Shown here: positions 12,064-26,936 of the stretch, in pieces
Numbering within the stretch: position 1 is the first letter of the stretch
How the letters are laid out: every line of letters begins with the position of its first letter
Origin: Paraspadella gotoi
Lineage: Eukaryota; Chaetognatha
Direction: 5' to 3'
Length of the DNA: 64,000 bases
Assembly: GCA_051294375.1 (NCBI GenBank)
Contig: CM119269.1
Span: 13,548,790 to 13,612,789 of the forward strand
Position numbers and translations under genes: made by a program
The notes under the pieces: model-generated
Databases searched by the model: none
What the model saw: the letters and a program-made list of their open reading frames with translations, nothing else
Told to the model about the DNA's origin: nothing

Positions 12064-13610
12064 GAGAGAGAAGAGAGAGAGAGGAGTTTTAAAATTTTTT
12101 TGTCGTTCATTGTTTGTTTACTTTCAGTGAAAAAAGAGAATTCAAAGAGGTGATAAAAAATATTTCACAAGAAGCGAAAGTGATCAGGGCCGGGTCTGTC
12201 ACTATGTAATGTTTGTTTTAAACACTCTGTCCCTGTCTGTCTTTACTTTGTTTATCTCTCATTCATTGTCTTTTCATGAACCGAAATCGACATGAAGAAC
12301 GAACAAAGACGAAAAACTATCAGTGGCGATAACGAATAATGGCGAAAATTAACAATAACAATAAAGTAATTAACATCGGCGATAATGAACATCGACGATG
12401 ACGAACAATAATAAGGAGGATATTTTAGGTCACGTGGGTCATGCCCTCGGTCACCATGGCAACCACCGGCTTCGCCATAATAACGACGAACTCTCAATGG
12501 TGATAACAAACAACGTGGACAACGAACAATGTCGACGAACTCATTGGAGGACACGAACATTGGCGACAACGAACAACGGAGACAACGAACAACGTCATTA
12601 ACAGTACATGGAGAGCGAATATACATTCGAACAGAAAAAGGACGAGACGGAGGAAGAGGAAGAAGAAGAAGGAGGAGGAGGAGGAGGGAGAAATTCTTAA
12701 AGAAAAAGAGAGGGAAACAGAGGAGAGAAAGTGAAAAGTGAAAGTGGAACGAGGAGAGAATGGAATCGAGGGTGAGGAAGGAAAGAGGAAGATGGAACTT
12801 TTAAATAAGAAGGGAGGATGGAGGAAAGGAAATGAGAACAAGAAGATGGTGTTAAGATGAAAGAAAAATAAAAGAATAAGTTTCCGCTCTTTTCATTTTG
12901 CAGACAGACGAATGAGTAAAAAGACAGAAAAACAGATATTTAATGAATGAGAAAAAGTTGGTGGTTCTTTCATTAAAAAATAGAAAGTTCAAAAAAATAA
13001 CCAAAGATATTTTTGAATGAGTGGAAATATAAAAAGACGACTTAGAGAAAACGTTGGTTTCAGAACGGATAGCAAAGAAGCAAGAAAAAATAAAATAAAC
13101 AAAGAAAGGTGTAAAAGGCCGAGGAAGATACAGAAAAAAAGAATAAAATAAAAATAAAAGGATGAGAGAGAGAGAAAGTAAGAAAGAAAAGAAAGTTGAA
13201 AAATAATAGAATGGAAATCGGGGTCGGAGAGAGGAAGAAGACGGAAGGAGGTAAGAAGCAATAACGAGGATAGTTAGGGAGGAAGAAGAGCGAGGACAGA
13301 GGGAAGAAGGAGACGATGGATAGAGGGAGGCAACGACAAGACGAGGACAGATAGGAGGAAGAAGACGAGGATAGCGGGAGGAAGAAGAAGAGGATAGAGG
13401 GAGGAAGAAGACGAGGATAGAGGGAGGAAGAAGACGAGGATAGAGGGAAGAAGGAGACGAGTGATAGACGGGAGGAAGAAGAAGAAGAGGATAGAGGGAG
13501 GTAAAAGATGAGGAAAGAGGGAGCAAGAAGAACGAGGATAGAGGGAGAGGAAGACGAGGATAGAGGGAGGAAGAAGACGAGGATAGAGGGAGGAAGAAGA
13601 CGAGCTGGAG
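12000..13610. repeat. Purine-rich region with a roughly 24-bp minisatellite
   Basis: GA microsatellite at 12,003-12,085, AACGAACAA-like degenerate repeats at 12,300-12,600, then purine-rich DNA. A tandem array with a unit close to GAGGATAGAGGGAGGAAGAAG plus 2-4 bases occupies about 13,260-13,610. Minus-strand frames through the array read as Ser/Leu/Tyr/Pro repeats and I do not consider them genes. Confidence 0.65.
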
Positions 13611-13699
13611 GTCCTTAAGAGACAGATCAATTCTAGAGCCAATCTCTTCCGCTGGCATCGCGGAGACTCCCCCGCCTTAATCCATTTTCATTAGAGAGA

Positions 13700-14600
13700 A
13701 AGAGGGTAGAGAGGAAAAGGAGGAGGAGGAGGAGGAGGAGGAGAAGGAGGAGGAGAAGGAGGAGGAGGAAGAAAAAACGCGGAGGACGGAGGAAAAAGGA
13801 AAGAAATAAGAAAAGGGAAGATGAGGAAGAGCGGAGGAAATTCGAAAAGAATATGTAGAGCGAGAAAAAAAAGGGGAGGAAAGGGATGAGGGAGGAAAAA
13901 AAAAGAAATGGAGGAAAGGGAATGAGGGAGGAATAAGAAAGAAAATGGAGGAAGGGATGAGGGAGGAAAAAGAAAAGAAATGGAGAAAAATGGATGAGGG
14001 AGGAAAATAAAGAAATGGATGAAAGGGATGAGGGAGGAAAAAGAAAAGTTAATGAAGGAAAGGAATGAGAGAGGAAAAAGAAAAGAAATGGAGGAAAAGG
14101 TTATGAGGGAGGAAAAAGAAAAGAATGGGGAAAGGATGAGGGAGAAAAAAATAATGGAAGGAAAGGGATGAGGAGGAAAAAGAAAAGAAATGGAGAAAGG
14201 TATGAGGGAGGAAAAAAGAAATGGAGGAAAGGTTATGAGAGAGGAAAATAGAAATAGAAATGGAGGGAAGGAAATGAAGGGAGAAAAATGGAAAGAAAGG
14301 GATGAGGGAGAAAAGAAAAGAAATGGAGGAAAGGATGAGGGAGGAAAAAATAAAGAAATGAGAGGAAGGGTGTGGGAGGAAAAATAAAGAAATGAGGAAA
14401 GAATGAGGGAGGAAAAAGAAAAGAAATGAAAGAAAGGGATGAAGGAGGAAAAGAAAAGAAATTGAGGAAATGGATGAGGGAGGAAAAATAAAGAAAATGG
14501 AGGAAAGGTTATGAGGGAGGAAAAAGAAAAGAAATGAAAGAAGGGATGAGGGAGAAAAAGAAAAGAAATGGAGGAAAGAGATGAGGAGGAAAAGAAAAGA
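13700..14600. repeat. 36-bp purine minisatellite, block 1
   Basis: (GGA)n at about 13,715-13,770, then degenerate tandem copies of a unit near 36 bp built from GAAATGGAGGAAAGGGATGA followed by GGGAGGAAAAAGAAAA. The same array recurs at 16,503-17,270. Unit lengths vary by single bases throughout. Confidence 0.75.
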
Positions 14601-14626
14601 ATGAAGGAAAATGAGGATTGAGGATG

Positions 14627-16477
<1,851 letters not shown>

Positions 16478-16502
16478 NNNNNNNNNNNNNNNNNNNNNNN
16501 NN

Positions 16503-17270
16503 AAAAATAAAGAAATAGAGGAAAGAGATGAGGGAGGAAAAAGAAAAGAAATTAAAGAAAGGGATTAAGGAGGAAAAAGAAAAGAAATTGAGGAAATGGA
16601 TGAGGNNNNNNNNNNNNNNNNNNNNNNNNNGGGATGAGAGAGGAAAAAGAAAAGAAATGGAGGAAAGGTTATGAGGAGGAAAAAAATAAAGAAATGGAGG
16701 AAAGGATGAGGGAGGAAAAGAAAAGAAATGAGGAAAGGAATGAGGGAGAAAAAAAATGGAAGAAAGGGATGAGGAGGAAAAAGAAAAGAAATGGAGGAAA
16801 GGATGAGGGAGGAAAAATAAAGAAATGAAGAGGAAAGGGGTGAGGGAGGAAAATAAAGAAATAGAGGAAAGAGATGAGGGAGGAAAAAGAAAAGAAATAA
16901 AGAAAGGGATGAAGGAGGAAAAAGAAAAGAAATTGAGGAAATGGATGAGGGAGGAAAAATAAAGAAATGGAGGAAAGGTTATGAGGGAGAAAAGAAAAGA
17001 AATGAAAGAAAGGGATGAGGGAGGAAAAAGAAAAGAAATGGAGGAAAGAGATGAGGGAGGAAAAAGAAAAGAAATGAAAGAAAGGGATGAAGGAGGAAAA
17101 AGAAAAGAAATTGAGGAAATGGATGAGGGAGGAAAAATAAAGAAATGGAGGAAAGGTTATGAGGGAGGAAAAAGAAAAGAAATGAAAGAAAGGGATGAGG
17201 GAGGAAAAAGAAAAGAAATGGAGGAAAGAGATGAGGGAGGAAAAAGAAAAGAAATGAAGGAAAATGAGGG
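16503..17270. repeat. 36-bp purine minisatellite, block 2
   Basis: Same unit as at 13.9-14.6 kb, interrupted by a 25-N gap at 16,606-16,630. Units here are more regular. Plus-strand frames read as Lys/Glu/Arg repeats and are not supported as a gene. Confidence 0.8.
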
Positions 17271-17279
17271 TTGAGGATG

Positions 17280-18051
17280 AGAACTTTGAATAAACAATGT
17301 CGAGTAAAGTTTGAATTTCTTAGAAGTCATTGACACAGTTTAGCTATGATACTTGTATGCATGTTGTTTGGTCCTCATCACTATAAAAATACACAATTAG
17401 CATCAACTATCGTAAAGATATTAATAATTTTTATTATCATTTTTGTAAGGAACATAAAGGTCAGGAAGTTCAAACAACAATTTCATTTTCCTAAAGTTGT
17501 AATCAGTCTCAACTGAAAAAATTCAAAGTCATAATTTCTTCGTCTTTTCGTGTTTCTGTCTTTCTGTTTTTCTGTTTTTATTTTAAATCCAAAATTCTCT
17601 GTGGAGGTTAAGGTTTCCGGATCGAGACCGGGAACTAGTCAACAAGTTCCTAACATCCTTAACCATGAAAACAAATTGACCTTGCAATCTTTACTTCTCA
17701 AATCTAATAATTGCTAAAATTTATTATTCAAAATTACAAAAATTTATTTAAAAAATAAATCATTGTGTTAAGCCTTTCTTTTTGTTGTTTGTTTTAGATT
17801 TAAGTGAAACGAAATTTTCTAAAATAAAATTAAATTGTTGTTTCACAGAAAATTTCGTTTCACTTAAAAAATAAATCGTAATTTGTTGGTAGCGCCATGT
17901 AGCGCAGGTTTCATACTGTAAATTAAAGCCAAAACGCCTTATAAAAAGATAATACATATTCTTTTTTAGTACAACCCCCGTCTAACTTAACTCAAGAGCC
18001 ACACTTTCGGTATTCCCTAATATTGAATACCTCCATTTTCCTTATTAGTAA

Positions 18052-18094
<43 letters not shown>

Positions 18095-18121
18095 TAATAA
18101 TAATAATAATAATAAATAAAA

Positions 18122-18178
<57 letters not shown>

Positions 18179-18234
18179 GTAAATAGTAATCGGAACAGAA
18201 CAAACGACAGAGTTGCATTTGAATCTAAATTGCA
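17280..18234. other. 3' flank of the SLC22 gene
   Basis: AT-rich sequence downstream of the transporter stop codon, likely including its 3' UTR. It contains an (AAT)n array of about 125 bases at 18,050-18,176 and a short inverted repeat of GAAACGAAATTTTCT at 17,806-17,860. No other gene seen. Confidence 0.5.
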
Positions 18235-21200
18235 TCAAGTTTTCTTTTCAATCTCTGAGCCTTTTGCGCCGCAGCAGCAGTCCCCACCGCCGCCGCCGCC
18301 GATTTTGCCGAAATTCTCGGCGTCTTCTAGATTTTCCGGCGCCGGTCGTCCTCTCGTTTCCGGAAGCAGAAGAGCTAAGAGGCCGGCGGAGATCGCCGCG
18401 GCGCCGAAGACGATCAGCGGCCAAAGTACGCCGCCACCGCCGCCGCCCTGAGTGGCGCCGTTTCTGTTCGAGCTGCTGTCGCATGCGGCCTCGTTGGCGT
18501 CGCTGATTGACGCCATGGCCGCGATCTGCGGCGCCAACATTCCTCCGAGTCTGGCGCTCATGGAACCGACGCCAACGCCGCTGTTGCGAACCACGGTGGG
18601 GAAGAGTTCGGCTGGGAAGAAGAAGAGGGAGGAAAGAGGGAGGTCAGGGATAAAGGAGGGAAAAACTAAGGAGATGTAAAAAGAGAATTTTGATAGTAAC
18701 TTTCAGGGGGAGAGATAATGAGAGATAATGCATTCGAAAACTGATATCAATTGTTTAAACTTTAAAGGAAACTGTCACTGAAGGTTTTGGAAGTTTAAAA
18801 AACAAGGGATGGTAAATAATGGATACTTAATGGATACCAAATATAGTTTTTCAATGCTAAAGTTTTATGATTGGACACGTTAGTTGGCAAGTCGTGATCT
18901 TATTTCTCGAGTCCAAATAATTTTTTTTTTAAATTTTTAATTCCAATAGAAATTGTTATGTCATATAAGATACAACAGACGCAAGCGAAGATCATGGATA
19001 AACAGACAAGAGTAAAATAAACCATATATATAATAAAAGAGTTATTTTTTTCGTCAATCGCAAAAGCGATTTACATTAATTTATATGAGAGTTTCATTTC
19101 GGACCTCATCATTAAAATTAAAGTTACAAATAAAATTGATAATAAATATAACAGACTTTGACAGTATCTTCCCGATTTTTGCAAGATGAAAACAAACCCT
19201 GACCGGAATAAACGTAGATGAGAGCGAATGAGGCGGAGACACAGAGTTTCCCGATCATCGCCAAAACGACGACGACGACGTGAGACGGAGGAATCGCTAC
19301 GGAAACGAGACACATGGCGCCGCCTTGCGGTGAAAATTGGGAAGTAAATGGTCGTGGATTTTAAAGAGAAAATATTTGAACTGATGCTACATCCTAAGTC
19401 TGAGAGTAGATCTTTATCCGTTTCTGAATTAAAAACGGAAAGACATAGTTGAATCTAATTCCAAAGAGTTATTTAAATTTCAATACAATGCTAATTTCAA
19501 AATCGAAATATAAACGTCATTTTATATCTAAATCTAGCAGCAAAGTTCAAAACTAAATCTTATTTCCAATTTATATCTAAAAATAAATATAATTTCAAAA
19601 AAAATTGAAACTTAATCAAAAAATATCAAAATATAACTACAAATCAAAATCAAAATCTAATTAGACAATTTGTTTTTTGGGGTTTTTTTGGTTTTGTTTT
19701 TTTAAATCTAAGTTTCTTAATTTAAACAAATACTAACCAAAAATTAAGAACCCGGCCAAAAGAATTCGGCGCCCCAAGTAGAGGATGGCGAAAAAGGTGA
19801 GTAAGTAAGCGGGAAGCTCCACGGCGCCTGTCGATTTGGGTGAGGAAGGTTATCGTATAGACTGTAGAGGTAAGTTTCTTGACTTCGTACTGAAAATAAG
19901 AACTTACCCGAGATGAAGAGATTGAAAAATGGATCATCTCCTAAATTCTCCGAGGCTATCGTTAATCCGTAATACAACATGGAGTTTACCTGGTTAATGA
20001 TAAGTATTCTGTAAAATTTTAAAAGCAAGGCTCGGTAGGAATAATTAATTATATTTCAGGACATTTTTTAGCATTTTTTACGTTGTGAAATTCGTATTCA
20101 TTTTTATTAAAACTGGTGAGATATACTCTAAAAAAATTAAATTTATCGCATCTTACCAACCAATTCCAGCAGATGTTTAGCGTTCTACCCAAAACTCGAG
20201 GTCGCCTTGGATTGAACAGCGAAAGAACGTTGGCATTTTGTTGACGGTGTACTTCGACTTTGGTTCCGCTAGAGTCCCTTACGGGTTCCATCCAACTCGC
20301 TGCCGATTCTTTCTCACTCTCTTCGATAAACAAACGAACAAAATCTTCGGGGTAATCCTTGCCGTTGATTTTGGCAATTTTTCGAAGAACTTTTTCCAGT
20401 TCCTTCCATTTCTTGTTGATGTACAACCTGGATATTGGATAAGATCGAAGTCGAAAATAAAATAAGACAGTCGAAAATTTTACAATTCATAATTTTTTAT
20501 CGCTATTTTATAGTACAATTCTCAGATACCAGTTTTCTTACCATCTTGGAGATTCTGGAATTATAAACAGGTAAGGTAAAAAGAGAGCGGCCGGGAGAGA
20601 AGCTATCCACTGCAGACATCGCCAATCACGAATCGCGTAATACAGACCGGCCAAAATCATAGTGCCGATGGCGAAAGTCACTGCAAAACAAAAGAATGAA
20701 AAATAAAGTTATCTCGTCTTCTTGTACCCATTAATAAATTAACAAAAGTTGTGCAACATGAAAAAATAATTCATAGATTAAATATATCAATTAAATATCC
20801 ATAAAGCAATGACTCTCACTCCCACCCGCGATTCCATCATTCAATTTTCCCGGTTTTTTGAGTCATAAAATCGTCGTCGTCTTTTTTTTCTTTCTCTTTT
20901 CCGCCGTTAGGGGAGTTAATGGCCCCATAACCAGGCGCCTCTCTGTCGAGGGTAGATGGAACCTATTTTTTTTGAGGGGGGATTCCATTTACTTTTGTTC
21001 GACGTCATTGTTTGTGGTTTTGATCGATCTTCATTGTACTTTTGATTATTTTCAGTGTCTTTACCGGTTTTCAATTGTTGTCCACAGTTTGCTCTTCGTT
21101 CTTGTCTTATCGCTTTTACCACAACCGTCAGCGATTTTATCTTAACATTTTGATAATCGGTTTGGCTACGTTCGTCTCCTCGTCCGATGCATTAATTTCC

Positions 21201-23371
21201 TCATCTGTCTCATTTCGTCTGCAAAATCCTTATTCATCATTTTTTGTTCTCAATCGTTTTCTCGTTTTTTGCTCATTGGGGTCATTGTAGTCTTAGATTG
21301 GTTTTCAGCCTTAGATTGGATTTACGTCTTAGATTGGTTTTCAGTCTTAGATTGGATTTACGTCTTAGATTGGTTTTCAGTCTTAGATTGGATTTACGTC
21401 TTAGATTGGTTTTCAGTCTTAGATTGGATTTACGTCTTAGATTGGTTTTCAGTCTTAGATTGGATTTACGTCTTAGATTGGTTTTCAGTCTTAGATTGGA
21501 TTTACGTCTTAGATTGGTTTTCAGTCTTAGATTGGATTTACGTCTTAGATTGGTTTTCAGCCTTAGATTGGATTTACGTCTTAGATTGGTTTTCAGCCTT
21601 AGATTGGATTTACGTCTTAGATTAGTTTTAAGTCGTCTTTTTCGTCGTCATTGTCGTCGTTATCTTCGTCGTCGTTTTCGTCGTCATTGTCGTCGTTTTC
21701 GTCCTCATTGTCGTCGTCATTGTCGACGTTTTCGTCTTCATTGTCGTCGTCATTGTCGTCGTTTTCGTCCTCATTGTCGTCGTCATTGTCGTTTTCGTCC
21801 TCATTGTCGTCGTCATTGTCGTCGTTTTCGTCTTCATTGTCGTCGTCATTGTCGTCGTTTTCGACTTCATTGTTGTCGTCAATGTCGTCGTTCTTTCATC
21901 CTCACCCTGAACAACGAGGCCAATCATCATCCTCCATCTCGGCCCCATGAGTTCCACCTGAACAAAAGGTAAAGAGAGATGATTTAAGAGAATTCTTTCC
22001 CGGGCGCGAGAGGGCGGAACCGGTGAAATAAAGTCGGATAAAAGGAGTCACGACGACGACGACGACGACCGCAAATTGATCCATAAATCGCAACGCAACC
22101 ATCAGCTTTGTCATCGTCATCATCATTATCACCACGTTCAAGTATGTGCGTAAATTTGAGAAAAAAGTTTTTTGATTTACTATTTAAAGATTTAAATAAT
22201 AAAAAATAAGGGAAATAAAAAATAAAAAATTTTTTTTAATAAAATGAATAAATTATACATAAAATTAAATATTTTCATGTCTAAAAATTTGAAATAGTGA
22301 AATAAGTAATTTAGCAATTTTGAATGGAAAAACAAGGTATTATTAAGTAATAAAATAAAATAAAATACATACCTCAAGTACAAAAGCTGTCAAAAAAGCA
22401 GCAAGGACGAAAAATCCCACCAAGAATCTGAAGAAAATGGTAAAGTCGAATCTTTTTTTTTTTTATTCTAACCCGTAAATTACCATCGCTTTTTTAATAA
22501 TTAACTTCACCTTTTCTTATTTCTGTAAACATTCATTTCAATATCAATGGAATTATTATTGATTATTACGTGTTTATCAAAATGGATATCGATATGAAGC
22601 AAATAAATGAGAATCTGGTTACCAGCTGCAAACTGACCTGAAAACTACAAAGACCCAAAAATTAGGAGCGAAGGCTGAAGCAACACCAAATACCAACGTC
22701 AGCAGATTGCAAATCGCAAATGTTTTTAAACGTCCGATATAATCAGAAACCTGAAAAGCGGGAAAGGACATCCGCTCTCATAACTCATATACGTATTATA
22801 CGTATATACGTATCCTCGCGTATATACGTATTATTGGGACAATCGTTCATATATTCCAAAAGCGCCCTATTTTTGCATTCAAGTTTAGAATAGTAATAGT
22901 TTTAAGAGTTAGTGCTGAGGCGAGGGATTAGCTTTGGGATAAGCGAGGGTTAGGAATTTGGTTGGGGAATAAAGTTAAGGTTTTGGGTTAAAATTATGTT
23001 CAAAGAACCGAAATGGGCAGCTTTTGGAAAATAGTTGGAAAACAGATGTTTACAGTTTATTTTTTCTATCCGCACATAATGACCCAGTTTGCTGACTTAT
23101 ATGATCCCTAATGACTGACCTGACCCATAATGACTCCGCCGAACATGACGCCCAGAAAGTAGACGGTCGACGCGGTCGCTATTTTCTGTGACGGAATCAA
23201 TGAGAAATAACGTGAGTGACGTCATGAATGGCAGCGTCATACGTGACCTTACCTTGGAAACCCGCCCGATCCTTACCCGTGTTTCTCCGCAGACGAGATT
23301 CCAGTCTTCGTTGGCCGAAGATTGAAATTCGCTTCGATCGAAGAGATGATCTCCTTTGCAGGAACGCCATT

Positions 23372-23422
<51 letters not shown>

Positions 23423-24473
23423 ATAAAAAGAGAAAGAGAAAGAGAAATATATAAAACATGAGGGATAAGATCAGAGATATAAACATTAAAAGAAATGACT
23501 CCCAAAAATTAAAAGAAATTCACGTATTTTAAAAATAAAAAAATTGAAAAAAATATAAATGTATGAATAAATAAAACATAAATAAAACTACATGAATATA
23601 TAAAGGAAATTAAAAAATAAGGGAAATTTCAACTGGAAAGAAAATCGAGGCTTTGGCACCGGAATTGTCAGGAGTCGAATTGCGAAAAACGCAACAACTG
23701 GAAAATCGATTCGTTCCATTTATTTTTGGCGCGAAAAGCGAAAGTTGTGCCGCCGATTGTGAATCTAAAAAAGGAATCATCGTGTCAGGATGTAATATGA
23801 CAACGGGAAGACGTGTGGGAGCCAATGGGACGAGCTGAGTTTCACCAAGCTATACGGGTGGCGAATTTAGGATTCGCCATAGTAATCTCATTGATTTTGA
23901 ATTTAAAGAATAATGCATCAATTATAAATGCTAAGAAAATTAATATTAAAGCCTTTGTTCGACTGGTTTAAAACTTGTAGCAAAATTAAACAATAACTAT
24001 CTATTGTTCTAGAGCTTAAGTCATCTACCGATTAATCCATGTAAAAGTTATTATTATCTTTAATTATCGTAATTAATTATTATCTTTTAATTTATTATTA
24101 ATTTAATTTAATTTATTATTAATTTAATTATTATCTTTAATTATCATAATCCTTTCCTGATTCGTATTCGAATTCTTTGTCTTCAAAACCTTCGACCCCA
24201 TCTATTTTGCATCGATGTTGGGGAGAAGGAAACGCGAGGCCAGTCAGGTACATTTGCATTCCGGCCACGATCCCTGCCGATAAATAATCAATTAATAATT
24301 AGTGTAATAATATTACGTAATACGTACAATAATTTCATATTACAACGCAATGTACGGACCATAGTCCATAGACCATGAGACGCTTCTTGTGTTTTATGCT
24401 AATTTAGTCACGTGATCGACTTGAAATGTTGATGGAAATGAAGGTCGTGCGGCACAGCACCTTAGAATTGCCG

Positions 24474-24555
<82 letters not shown>

Positions 24556-24738
24556 CCTCTCTCTCCCTCTCTCTCTCTCCTTACCTGATAACAACATGAG
24601 ACCAACGTAAATCTTCTGAAACTTTCCAAATCCTCCAACTACATCGTAGATCGAGTCAAAATTGTAGTTCGGGTCACGTGGTTGTTGCTCTTTTGATTTT
24701 TGATGCTCTTCCGTTTGATTAGGATGAGTTTCACTCAT
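18235..24738 (-). CDS. SLC22-family organic cation/anion transporter (13 exons)
   Basis: Major facilitator superfamily transporter of the SLC22 group, a plasma-membrane carrier for organic ions. Exons (minus): 24738-24585, 24273-24190, 23371-23277, 23185-23120, 22750-22638, 22427-22373, 21957-21906, 20680-20542, 20427-20157, 19989-19908, 19827-19738, 19323-19204, 18611-18235. All borders are GT-AG and all phases agree, giving 565 residues, the usual family length. Visible features: N-terminal FDSIYDVVGGFGKFQ; a first extracellular loop with cysteines ending FDRSEFQSSANEDWNLVCGE; the MFS loop signature GQVSDYIGRLKT; VELMGPRWR; PESPRW after TM6; MLYYGLTIASENLGDDPFF; AELFPTVVRNSG; and PETRG after TM12. 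The start is the ATG nine codons before EEHQKSKEQ. Cation versus anion specificity cannot be told. A broken copy of the last exon lies at 15.7-16.0 kb. Confidence 0.94.
21291..21626. repeat. 36-bp tandem repeat in an SLC22 intron
   Basis: About nine copies of a 36-bp unit made of two half-units, CTTAGATTGGTTTTCAGT and CTTAGATTGGATTTACGT. Only a T/C change in CAGTC/CAGCC varies between copies. It lies in the intron between the exons ending at 21,906 and starting at 20,680. The 36-base period keeps plus-strand frames open as 12-residue repeats, but this is the antisense strand of an intron. Confidence 0.92.
21630..21897. repeat. TCG/TCATTG-rich minisatellite in the same intron
   Basis: Tandem degenerate units built from TCGTCGTCATTGTCGTCG and TTTTCGTCC (about 27 bp), ending ten bases before the donor of the 21,957-21,906 exon. 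Confidence 0.8.
22786..22832. repeat. Cluster of ATACGTAT palindromes
   Basis: Several overlapping copies of the self-complementary TATACGTATA type within 47 bases, in the intron just upstream of the exon starting at 22,750. A simple-sequence palindrome; no known function inferred. Confidence 0.6.
24474..24578. repeat. (CT)n microsatellite abutting an SLC22 splice donor
   Basis: CT run of roughly 100 bases in intron 1, starting immediately after the donor of exon 1 (24,585). On the transcribed strand the intron therefore opens with GTAAGG followed by a long (GA)n tract. A shorter GA/CT run (23,373-23,418) forms the pyrimidine tract before the exon at 23,371. Confidence 0.85.
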
Positions 24739-24819
24739 TTTGAGAATTTCACTGAAAACTGAATACAAACGAAAGAAAATATCATTTTCTAATGAAAGAG
24801 CGAAAAAAAAAAACAAACA

Positions 24820-26870
24820 TTAAAGTTGCAGGTTTAGGTATTTTTCACACAGTAGCTTTACGAGGTAAAGATAAATTTAATAATTTGACGACAAAAAGGA
24901 TAGTCTAAGAATGACAAATATACGTTCAAAAATTATTTCTTTTTTTTGTTTTTTGGAATAGTATTCATTTTTCTTTCCGCGATAATTTAAAGAATTCAGA
25001 AGTTAATTCGATTATTACACGCAAAAGTCCTTAAGAAATAACGCGTGACGAGTTGAGGTTTGCTCGATGCTCAATCATCATCTTTCACCGACGTCTGTTA
25101 TTTTCCGAAAAAGTAACTACTTTCAATAAATGATTTTGAAAAAGTTATAAGTTTGTAAAGTTTGTTAATTTTTTTCCGTATTTCAAACGAGAGGAGGATC
25201 TAGAGAAAAGATTAAACTTCTATTTATCTTCCTTAAGTTGGATCAGGACCTTAAGAATACTTGACACTCAATGATGGGCAGCGTTCCGGAAATACCACCC
25301 ACTCTAAGTTAAGTACGTTTTGCATGTTTCAGGTAGCTTCATGTAGTTCTAAGTAAAAAAGTATACAGTATACAAACCATTACTTCTGAGCCATTAATTC
25401 TCTTACCAATTCAAGGGCATCATAGTTTAATGATTAGTGTCAAGTAAAAATTAGGTAAACAATTTTTTTGACATTGTTAGTATCGTAAAATTTTAATTTT
25501 TGTATAAAACATTTTATATTTCTTAGACGTATTCTAAGGATATTTTCTTTCTATTTGATTATTTTTTACAATATGAGAATGAAAATAAGGTTCTTTGGCA
25601 GAAATCACTCTATTTCACTATTTAGCATAATGTGTAAGTTTATACAATTAAAGTATTTCACATTCCTGTTTATTTGCAACTTATTAATTGGTTAAATATA
25701 CATTGTTAAATGTAAACTCTTAAATTGTTAATTTTTTTTGTTTGACCTTTCATTTCTTTTCACCACTGTGCCTCAATCTGATTCAAACTTCAACTGTCTT
25801 CACCATTTAACTTACCTTTCCCTCAAATTCTATTTTGGAAGCTTTAAACTCCTGCATGGTAACGGACAACATTCTCTTTGATGTCATCTTTGAATATCTT
25901 CATTCCGGAGATATTTCTACACACAAATACCCAATACAAAATGTCAAGAAACTTTGGGATTTAGTTCCGTCAAGTCACTCTTCAGACAAACAATTCTGCC
26001 GAAGTATCCAAATAATATAGTTGCATGATTGGTATCATAAATGTCTGATTCTACATAATAATTTTTTTTTTTTTTTTTTTTTTTAACTTTTACGTTCTCT
26101 GGCCGTTCACTTAACTTTTCGTTGTGTCTTTGGGGTTCGGGGTCAAAAAGTTTGAATGTTTTAAAGAAACATTACCAAATACGTACGATTTTAAATTTTG
26201 TTTTTAGGTCCAACGTATATATTTAATGAAAGACCCTATAAGCCGCTTAATCGTGAGCTCAGGTCCGTTGTTGTATCATTTTGTCATTTATTCATTTATC
26301 TCTCTCTCTCTCTCTCTCTCCTCTTCTCTAACACTCCAATTTTGTACCAGACCAATTTGCAGTTCAAAATCACTGTTCGAAAACATTGTCTGTTATAAAT
26401 ACAAATAAAAATTATTTGTCACAATAAAATATCTTTTCTACTAATTCAATAACCAAGAAAAGAAAGGAAAAACTGACAGTTTCTTAATTCAAAATTATCA
26501 AATAATGGATCAGAGATCTTGGTCTCAGCTATCATTTGGTGTACAATTAAAATAATTTTTAAAAAAATTTGATAAAGGGTTGAGCTTACAAATCAAAGAG
26601 TTTACAATTTTGTAAGAGATTTTTGATAGCAAGAGTCTGTTTTCCTTTGATCACATGACATGACAGGACATGACTAAAAAACTATCTTGGCCCTTGTATT
26701 TATGAAATGCACAGCATCGAAATTCCGTCTTTTATTTCTTATAGGTTTAGGATTTCCTGAAGGGGGCGCTAGCAGTTCTTTAGATTTGAATTTTTTTCCT
26801 GTCTTAACAAATGTGCAACGACTATAGGTGAATTATATGCATTTTTAACGTAAGTAGGACAGACATACAT
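24820..26870. other. AT-rich intergenic spacer, no gene seen
   Basis: Upstream of the SLC22 start and downstream of the XKR stop. Only short, unconvincing frames, poly-T at 26,058-26,083 and a small CT run at 26,300-26,322. I found no promoter motif I would defend. Confidence 0.4.
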
Positions 26871-26876
26871 ACCGAC

Positions 26877-26936
26877 TGACAGACCAACCGAAAAGTGACT
26901 TAGAGAGTGGCTTCGCGAGTACTCACGGAGCAACTA
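26877..26936 (+). repeat. Dispersed repeat, copy 2
   Basis: Inverted match to 1,751-1,812 over about 60 bases at roughly 85% identity by eye. Flanked by GACAGACATACATACCGACTG, a GAC/GACC-rich leader similar in style to 30,825-30,850. Confidence 0.55.

Noticed and set aside
23610-23825. Minus-strand open frame between SLC22 exons 2 and 3
   Set aside because: It looked like an extra extracellular-loop exon, but the flanking exons already join in phase without it, and its acceptor would need a different phase.
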